Below, in pieces: positions 56,535 through 64,000 of a stretch of 64,000 bases of DNA. Position numbers and translations under genes: made by a program. Positions within the stretch are counted from its first letter, which is position 1. Every line of letters begins with the position of its first letter. Source of the stretch: Balaenoptera acutorostrata (taxonomy: Eukaryota > Chordata > Mammalia > Artiodactyla > Balaenopteridae); NCBI RefSeq assembly GCF_949987535.1, contig NC_080082.1, positions 30,974,011 to 31,038,010 of the forward strand, read 5' to 3'. The notes below the pieces were generated by a model. That model worked only from the letters and a program-made list of their open reading frames with translations, did no database searches and was not told the DNA's origin.

Positions 56535-57478
56535 ATGGGTATGCAAGCAGTCAATAAAAGGTTAATGCAAGAGCCAGAGAATAAATTTCTTCCCTTATTG
56601 CATCACTTCACAGACTAAATGACTAACATTATACTTTGTGTTTTTAATCAATAGGTTTTACAGTAATGTGCTGGCCATTGATTTTAAGAAAACATGTCCG
56701 GTCTTCCTCCTCGTCCCTAAATTTTGCAACAAATAAAGAAGGACAGGTAACATTTCCATTACTCTTGATGAAAATGATAAAGATTTCGGGAGAAATGGTT
56801 CCTGCTAAAAGATTCATTGGGATAAACAAGCGTTAAAAAAAAAAAAAAGTACAAAAAACTAGAACTTGATGGAGAAATATTACCAATCACAGGCCACTGA
56901 GGAGACAAGAAAAACGAACTCCTAAGAGAGAATTCTTTAATGTGAAAGAAGAGAGTAACTCCTGATTAAAATTAGTACATTCTGTATATTGTTTAAGCGT
57001 CCCGAAGAATCTTAATATGCAGCACTGATGCATTCAATTTTCACAATAACCTGAGAGAGATGGGGAGGTAGGTATCTGAACCACATTTGACGTGAGGGCT
57101 ACCTTACCCCAGGTTAATCCAATGGCAGGTGGGAGAGCGGGGGCTGGGCAGACCCTGGACATTTGCCTGGCTGTCCTTTCCACCACATTCCATCTTTCTC
57201 ATGGATTCCCATTTGGACCAAAATGGGTGCTATCCCCTGACTACTTAGCTATTCTTGCCAAACGTAGATATTCAGGAGATTCCAAACCATTTCCGGGGAA
57301 AGAAAGGAGCAAAATGCTTTTTTTTGTTTTCATGTTCCTGTGACAATAATTACAGCAAATGACTGACAAAACTTTCTCTTCATTCTAATGACTCTGAGGT
57401 TCTCATGGCGTAAGCATCTATCATCTATAGAAGTAAAAGATACATCTCCATCTTTTAAGAGCATAAACTACTTAATTA
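56535..57478. other. Non-coding segment, AT-rich at first
   Basis: No gene. An A-run lies at 56835-56848. A possible MIR trace ('cacaataacctgagagag') near 57041 is too short to call. Confidence 0.35.
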
Positions 57479-57690
57479 TACAGTCATCCCCCAGTATTTT
57501 CAGGGGACTCATTCCAGGACCCCCCACTTGCATACCAAAATCCACGGATGCTCAAATCCCGTCCAGTCGGCCCTCCATATCCTTGGGTTCTGCATCCACA
57601 GATACAGAGGGCTGACTGTATATTTATTGAAAAAAAACCCATGTATAAGGGGACCTTCTTAGTTCAAATTTACTCAAGGGTCAACTGTAG
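57479..57690. mobile_element. Tigger-type (pogo/mariner) DNA transposon pieces
   Basis: 'cagtcatcccccagtatttt', 'tccaggaccccccacttgca', 'taccaaaatccacggatgct' and 'cagagggctgactgtatatt' match the MER2/Tigger-like ends (cagtcggccctc..., ggagggccgactgta). A second, related end follows ('caagggtcaactgta'). Non-autonomous and old. Confidence 0.75.
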
Positions 57691-58045
57691 TCCTGGAGTG
57701 ACCCTGAGAAAAATCTCTCAACCTCTTAGTTTCCTCAACTGTTACACGAAGTTCATGTTTCCCTGCTTCACTGGACTTTGTGAAGATAAAAATTAAATAA
57801 TGTATATAAAAGCCCTTTAAAATATGTAGACTAATGCACAAATGTAGCCCTTTCGTATGTGACACAAGTCCTATTTTTAAAACACAGCGGATTAGGCAAC
57901 GTTGGCCGGGGGCTTGTAATGCTTAAAAATAAGTGTGAAAAAAAAAGAATAAACTATGTGCATCCAGATAATGAAATATCACATAGCCCTTAAAAAGAAT
58001 GCATTAAAAAAAAATGTGTGAAAGACATCACACTTTCTTTTTAAG
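57691..58045. other. Non-coding segment, A-rich
   Basis: No gene. 'atccagataatgaaatatca' at about 57962 may be an L1 trace. Confidence 0.35.
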
Positions 58046-58235
58046 ATTTTTTTTTTTTGGATGTGGACCGTTTTAAAAGTCTTTATTGAATTTGTTACAA
58101 TATTGCTTCTGTTTTTTATGTTTTGGTTTTTTGGCCACGAGGCACGTGGGATCTTAGTTCCCTGACCAGGGATCGAACCCACACTCCCTGCATTGGAAGG
58201 CGAAGTCTTAACCACTGGACCGCCAGGAAAGTCCC
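58046..58235 (-). mobile_element. CHR-type SINE
   Basis: On the minus strand it begins GGGACTTTCCTGGCGGTCCA, has the B box GGTTCGATCCC, and carries a 3' part with 'caataaagacttttaaaacg' and an A-run. Target duplications are not obvious. It is the first of three SINEs within 1.45 kb. Confidence 0.88.
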
Positions 58236-58699
58236 AAAAGACTAGCGCAATTTAGACTCACAACTTCATCAGAAAATATCCAGTCTTCTCCAAGTCAGAG
58301 TCTTTTTCTGGAATTTTCATTTACAGTAAGGAGCTGACTGTCATCCTGGCTCATGTCAACAGAAGGCTGTTTTAAGGTATCAGCCACATCACAATACATT
58401 CCCCCAAACAGTGTAAACCAGCACCAAGGCTTAAGAGGCTTCACTCAAGTAGAAAACCCTGATGTGATATCACATCAAACCTACATGTAACCTGCAAAAC
58501 ACAACTGCCAGGACCAGCATGAAAAAAGTGGGAAATAATGACGTAAAGGGGCAACGATCTCAACGGCCTTCTATGCTTTGGAGGGAGCTCGAGACACATG
58601 TGGGACCTGCACGTTCTCCGTTCTTAGTTTCTCTGGGCCCAGTAGAATCGCAGCATCTTGCCACACAGAGTTATTCCAGTGTTTAAAACAGAAGTACTG
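58236..58699. other. Non-coding spacer between SINEs
   Basis: No gene or clear repeat. Confidence 0.35.
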
Positions 58700-59039
58700 G
58701 GGCCTCCCTGGTGGCACAGTGGTTAAGAATCTGCCTGCCAATGCAGGGGACACGAGTTCGAGCCCTGATCCAGGAAAATCCCACATGCCACAGAGCAACT
58801 ACGCCCATGTGCCACAACTACTGAGCCTGCACTCTTGAGCCCGTGAGCCACAACTACTGAGCCCATGTGCTGCAACTACTGAAGCCCGCGCGCCTAGAGC
58901 CTGTGCTCCGCAACAAGAAGCCTGTGCACCGCAACGAAGAGTAGCCCCCGCTCGCCACAGCTAGAGAAAACACGCACGAGCAACGAAGACACAATGCAGC
59001 CAAAAATAAATAAATTTATAAAAAAAAAAAAAAAAAAAA
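58700..59039 (+). mobile_element. CHR-type SINE, long form
   Basis: It starts GGGCCTCCCTGGTGGCACAG, has a B-box-like AGTTCGAGCCC, the GC-rich body 'gagtagcccccgctcgccac', and ends in AAAT units and an A-run. A segment of the type 'agccacaactactgagccc' is repeated, making the copy longer than the neighbour at 59162. Flanking 'cagaagtact' and 'gagaagtatt' may be a worn target duplication. Confidence 0.92.
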
Positions 59040-59161
59040 GAGAGAAGTATTTTTTCATATAACACGGGATCTAACTCCCTAATAGTACTTTATGTACCAT
59101 TTAAGGGATTCCATGAACAATTTTGACTCTCCATGATGTCTACATTAAACAACACATTTCA

Positions 59162-59429
59162 GGGGCTTCCCTGGTGGTGCAGTGGTTGAGAATCTGTCTG
59201 CCAATGCAGGGGACACGGGTTCGAGCCCTGGTCTGGGAAGATCCCACATGCCGTGGAGCAACTAGGCCCGTGATCCACAACTACTGAGCCTGCGCGTCTG
59301 GAGCCTGTGCTCCGCAACAGGAGAGGCCGCGACAGTGAGAGGCCCGCGCACCGCGATGAAGAGTGGCCCCCGCTCGCCACAGCTGGAGAAAGCCCTTGCA
59401 CAGAAACGAAGACCCAACACAGCCAAAAA

Positions 59430-59468
<39 letters not shown>

Positions 59469-59483
59469 ATTTATATTAAAAAA
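59162..59483 (+). mobile_element. CHR-type SINE with perfect 15-bp target duplication
   Basis: It begins GGGCTTCCCTGGTGGTGCAG, has an intact B box GGTTCGAGCCC (59218-59228), the full GC-rich body and a long (AAAT)n tail (about 59428-59470). AAACAACACATTTCA occurs unchanged at 59147-59161 and 59484-59498. Open frames crossing it on the minus strand are SINE translations. Confidence 0.95.
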
Positions 59484-59498
59484 AAACAACACATTTCA

Positions 59499-61154
59499 AA
59501 TCTCACTTTGAGTAAGAGGCCACTCCACTGTACTGATTTTCATGGTCTCACCAGGCTTTGTTCCAAATCATCTGTCTTAGAGGTGAGACGAGCATGCAGA
59601 CCTGTTTATAATCATCTACCCTTGAGACTCTAAATGCTTTGAAAAGAGAAGAGTGAGTGAATTAATTTATAATTTGTCTTCTTGGACTTTGTGTTACTGC
59701 CATCATGGCTCTGTGGACAACGCGACAAAGAAAGAGCTGCCCTGTCATACGAATCACGATGGTCTACTCTGACTAAGGTGGTTGTATGAAATCAGCTTGT
59801 TTGATTTGTATAACTCAGTTTACCTCCTGCAGAACCACTAAGCAAAACCAACTCCTGAGTGAGTTCCAACAAAGGACACTCTCACTTTCTCTTTGAAAGG
59901 CTTTTAACCTCTTGCCTCTGACTCACACGTTAATGTTCTCAGATCAGTAAAGTCAACACACATCAGAGTGAGGAAAAGCCACACTTTGGCCCATGGGTCA
60001 GCTTTTTTTGGGGGGGATGGGGTGGGTCAATATACCTTTTTAGCAGGTAGTATTTTTTCAGCCATGACCACTTGAGAAGCTTGACTCGACTTAACTTCTG
60101 GTTATTTAAAAATCTACTTTTGGCTTCACATTTCAGGGAAGAAGGGAGAAGCCTGATAGAAGAGCTTGCTTAGCTGCTCTAAAAGCCAAATATCCCCCAA
60201 ATGCTTTTGAATACCAGGATAATGCCATTCAGCCATCTGGATAACCAGCCATTTTGCAAGAAATCATTGTGCTGTTCAGTATGGATAAACCCTGCTGTCT
60301 AGATCTCAGTCAATCAATCAGCACGCTTATGGAGTACCTACTGTGAACCTATACTGTTCCCTCATTGGGAGGAGAAGGGAGTGGCACAGAGAATAGCCCA
60401 GGCCAAGCCCAGCTGCTGCAAATAGCTGTGCTCTCCACATTTGTTTGGAACTCACCATTTTCCATGTAAATAATGGTTCTCATCGCTCCTAATTCTTCTC
60501 CTCAACACCAATATTACCTATAATTTCTCTGAAATATAATATTAATATATTACATAGCCCAGTAGCCATGAATAGCAGGGTGTCTGGTTTTGTTTAAGGA
60601 AAATGAACATTTAGAGTTCCTACTGGGATCCAAGAAGAAATTTCCTGTGACCAGGGTTCCCTGTCCTCCTGGCATATGGAACCAGGGCTTTGTCCCACTC
60701 CAGATCACTGCTAAGAGCTCCTCTGACCTGTGGCAAAGGCTCCATTAGAGAAGAGAGGCCCCTGGGGTGAGGGGTAAGGTGCTCAGATAGTACCTCCAAG
60801 GGGTCAAGAGATGAAGAGACAAGGTCACAAGACCTCTTACTGGTATAAAAATCAGGGACACTTTTTGGTAACAGAATGGCTTATAGGCATCTCTGTTCTT
60901 TCTTTCGGGGTCCAGGGGGATGCCATGCCCTTTTCCCTTCTACTGTACTATCTGCTGCCTTCTTTAGGGTTTCTTCCCAACCTGCGTAATTATACTGTGT
61001 AATCCTCACATCTCCTTACCGTTCTGCCCTTATAAGTTTTTCAGAGGTTTTTGTTGCTATGGGAGATACTATAAAGCAATTCTATCTCATGCCAATGCTT
61101 CCCTGATGACATCTCCTCTCAGACCAAAGGAATAGTAATAATGCTGATAGAAAC
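59499..61154. other. Non-coding segment without recognised features
   Basis: No gene is supported. The sequence is AT-rich with a short G-run near 60011. 'tggagtacctactgtgaac' at about 60331 resembles an old repeat but is too short to call. Confidence 0.35.
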
Positions 61155-61325
61155 ATTAAAAATAGCCCAACATATCTACTAAGTGTCAGGCACTGTATAA
61201 GTCTTCTAATTAAACGTATGTCCTCAAATGGAAAATGGAGGTCCAGAAGATTAAATAACTTGTCCAAGATTTCACAGCTAAAGAAAGGATAGAGTCAGGA
61301 TTTGGCAAAATTGTCTGATTCCTAA
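61155..61325 (-). mobile_element. MIR SINE
   Basis: 'actaagtgtcaggcactgta', 'ggtccagaagattaaataac', 'ttgtccaagatttcacagct' and 'agagtcaggatttggcaaaa' are reverse MIR words in order. Confidence 0.82.
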
Positions 61326-63394
61326 TCTCAATCAAGCTCTTTGTACTGTTCCAAAATATAGACATCAAGAGAATCAGTTTGGGTCCTGGTTATAAACAGT
61401 TTTCCAAAGGCACCTAGCCCCAAGCTAGACTCCCGGGAGGAGGGTCCTGTCCATGTGAATTTTCACACGTGACTCTTCAGACTGAGCCAGTTTGCGAAAA
61501 CATTCACCATCTTAACCTACCACAAAGGACCACAAAGATGCTGAAGGTGGTATGTGGGTGGGGGTGGGGGGACACGTGCGTGTCTCTGGGTCCACAGAGG
61601 ACTCACATTAAACTCACCTCCATTTCAGCGGATACCAGGCTCAGGGTCAGTTCTTGTAGACCTGCAACTTGGCTCCCTAAGTAGGTAACTGGTGACTTCA
61701 CAAGGTCTGGCACAGAGAACAGGCCTCCTGGAGTCCCTCCCCCTACTTCAGGGACTCCAGCAGGCCCGTGGAACCACTTAACATTGGAGACTGCTTGGCC
61801 CAACACGGGGGTGTAAATCCAGGAGGTAAAGAGTTGAGAACAATTTTATCCCCAGGTTCATTTGTCAGCTTGTCAGTTACATAATGAGAGTGATGAATGG
61901 GCTACCTTGACAGCTGAACATTTAGGAGCTGCTGACCTTTGATCTCTGGTCACATGATAGGGTCATCTGAAACTTGCATGACTTCTACCTGGCCAAGGGT
62001 AACAATATAAAGGTCAAATCGGCTGGACGATTATATGAATCAAGTCTGAGGCAGCTTGGTTGGGAGTTTTAAGAGAGGCCGGGTTGGGTTCCCCAGCACA
62101 CAAAGCTATGCAACCACTGCAGAAAGGTGCTCAACAAAAGATATACAATTTCAAAGCAGTCTAGAGTAACTTTCCTTGCAAGGGAATAGAATGAACTCAT
62201 TATTTTTAAAGGGCAACAATGAAAACAAACACTTTGGAAGAAAATATATTCTGCCAGTGCCTCTGCCATTGGGAGGGAAGCCTACAGGCATATGACTTAA
62301 TGAGTAATATTAATGCTATACCTGCAACATGGCAGAAGGTCCAATTTGATGCAATTATTGGAACAAAATCCCCACTGGGTAGTATCAAGCCCTCCTTTCA
62401 GCCACAGAATACGGTCTCTCCTCCATCCTCTGTTAGCACAGTACCCCACAAAGGACCATGATTGACAAAAGATAACCCTTTCCAAATTTCGTGACTTCCC
62501 TGTTGCTTGAAACTTAAGCAAAGTTTGCACAGGACAGTCTCAAACTTCAGAAAGATTCCAGAATAACTTACAATCAGAAATTCAAGGCAGCTGTGATTTT
62601 CAGATGCACTGTAACATTTTAAAAAATGTTTCTTCTTGTAAACCTGAAGATTTTTGCTTTTTGATTACTTGGTTAAATTCCATTTACTCAGAATCAGATA
62701 ACAGTAGTCACAGAGGTAATGAATACAGTTATGGAAATGAAGGCTAAGTGGCCAACGCCATTGATTTCTAGAATCCAGAAACTTCATAACCCATGAAAGA
62801 AGCAGACACTACAGAGAAATCTGATTTACATCAAGAGCTTGTTTTCTACACAGGATTTTCCCCTGCAAAGTCAAAGACCGATGGACAGACTTCCATTGGA
62901 GCATAATCCATTCCTACTCTTGAGAGATGAGCAAAGCAAAGGACAGTGGCTTACAGAATAAAAGGCCAGCTGTTCTGACTTTGGAATGCTCATTTGAGTT
63001 GTAAGCTGTGAAATAAATTTGAGTTGATGGTCCTCCCATCTGCTCACCTGTCAAGTCTATTTCCACTGTGCTGCTGTTTTTAGAAATACTTCCAAGTAAC
63101 CTGCTTAATTGGTTTTTGGACGCCGAGAAGCATCTCCCAAGTTTATTTTAACCTTATACAGAACATGAAGCTACTGGGCCTTGGTTTCTTTTCTCTCGTT
63201 TAAGAACATTCACTAACAGGTCAAGAGCACTTACACAGAAAACTCGGTGGAGCCGCAAACCAATGGGGTGGGGGGCAGTCCCAATGAGGAATTAGAGAGA
63301 AAATGGTGGGTCAAAACAGAATGTCAATTGATCAAGGGCATCCCAGTCTTCTGAAGAATTTCTGCTTTGCACCCGTTTAAAAGCCGAGTCCAAG
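61326..63394. other. Non-coding segment without recognised features
   Basis: About 2 kb with no gene or clear repeat. A TG-rich stretch lies near 61551-61580. Parts may be conserved but I see no dense motif cluster. Minus-strand frames at 62.07-62.53 kb overlap a plus-strand frame and lack domains. Confidence 0.35.
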
Positions 63395-63945
63395 TCAAAA
63401 TTCTTACAATGGTCCGCAAGTTGCTTCATGACCTACGCCTTCCCCCCCCCACCGCCACCCCCCATCCTCTGGCCTCTCCTTCCACTTGTCCCATTACTCA
63501 CTTTGCTCCAGTCATATTGGCTGATTTGCTCTTCCTTGAACAGGCAAAGAATACTCTCAGGTATTCCAGAGCGCTCCAATACCTGCTGTTTCTTCAGCCT
63601 TGAACACTCTTCCCCTAAGATATCCATGTGGCTCACTCCCCTATTCCTTCAGGTCACCACTTAAACATAATCCAATCAGTAAGGCTTTCCTTGACTATCC
63701 TACGTAAGACACCAGCATCTCCCCTTCCTACCTACCCAACCCAGCACTCCCCACTCCCCATTTTCTTTTCCTGCCCCATTTTTCTCTACAACACTTGATA
63801 CCATCTAGGGTGCGTGTGTGTGTGTGTGTGTCTGTGTGTATAAGATAAGCCCCCTGAAGGCAGGGATTTCTGATGTACTCACTGCTATATCCTCCAAGCC
63901 TAGAGTCTGGCCCACTGTAGCCACAGTAAATACGGTGCGATGCAC
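63395..63945 (+). mobile_element. L2 LINE 3' region with a (TG)n insert
   Basis: L2 words run in order: 'attcttacaatggtccgcaa', 'catgacctacgccttccccc', 'cactttgctccagtcatatt', 'ggctgatttgctcttccttg', 'gaacactcttcccctaagat', 'atccatgtggctcactcccc' and 'ccctgaaggcagggatttct'. A (TG)n run at 63810-63839 has grown inside it. The open frames are L2 translations. Confidence 0.9.
63810..63839 (+). repeat. (TG)n microsatellite
   Basis: About 14 TG units with two interruptions (gc and tc). Confidence 0.9.
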
Positions 63946-64000
63946 AGATGACTGAGAGCAACTTGTGTCTGAACTTCCAACTGTACCTCCTTAAGGCAGG

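Noticed and set aside
59159..59492. Minus-strand open frames of 76-80 codons
   Set aside because: They are the translated reverse complement of a CHR-type SINE; the repeated LFIYLFIY start is its (AAAT)n tail.

Overview
This window looks like mammalian nuclear DNA, most likely from a cetacean or a very close relative. The main evidence is five tRNA-derived SINEs of the CHR type, whose head matches the family start ggCTTCCCTGGTGG or ggACTTCCCTGGTGG. Several have intact Pol III B boxes, and three have perfect 15-16 bp target-site duplications, so they are fairly young. Bov-B and Bov-tA (ruminant), PRE-1 (pig), Alu and B1/B2 elements were not seen. The L1 3' ends are of the cetartiodactyl type. 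Family names come from recalled consensus sequences, not from a database search.

I see no host protein-coding gene, tRNA, rRNA or CRISPR array. The longest open frames are an L1 ORF2 remnant (37.8-38.4 kb) and chance frames over repeats or CT-rich DNA. The window reads as intergenic or deep intronic sequence in which repeat-rich stretches alternate with repeat-poor, AT-rich islands.

Layout: 0-6.7 kb is repeat-poor apart from one SINE and contains candidate conserved non-coding blocks, including an inverted pair of SOX-like sites around a homeodomain-like core at 5.70 kb. 6.8-15.8 kb holds a MER5A-like transposon split by an L1 that seems to carry a 3' transduction, then L2 pieces, a stack of L1 fragments, a young SINE and a long stem-loop at 14.6 kb. 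16.5-18.6 kb holds two L1 3' ends in opposite orientation. 19-20.3 kb is another repeat-poor island. 20.4-35 kb is mostly old repeats (L1, L2, MIR, one SINE). 36.2-37.4 kb is a strong candidate regulatory island, followed by an L1 with a readable ORF2 C-terminus at 37.9-38.8 kb. 39-51 kb mixes MIRs, an old L1 and small DNA transposons with candidate conserved blocks at 44.8 and 47.6-48.1 kb. 52.0-53.7 kb is the second large candidate regulatory island and contains a palindromic tandem duplication. 54-64 kb has MIRs, an LTR-like piece, a Tigger-type element, a three-SINE cluster at 58.0-59.5 kb and a terminal L2.

The pattern of AT-rich, homeodomain-motif-rich islands without genes or repeats resembles the regulatory deserts around developmental transcription-factor genes. 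That is inference: no cross-species alignment was possible, and I could not identify the locus.
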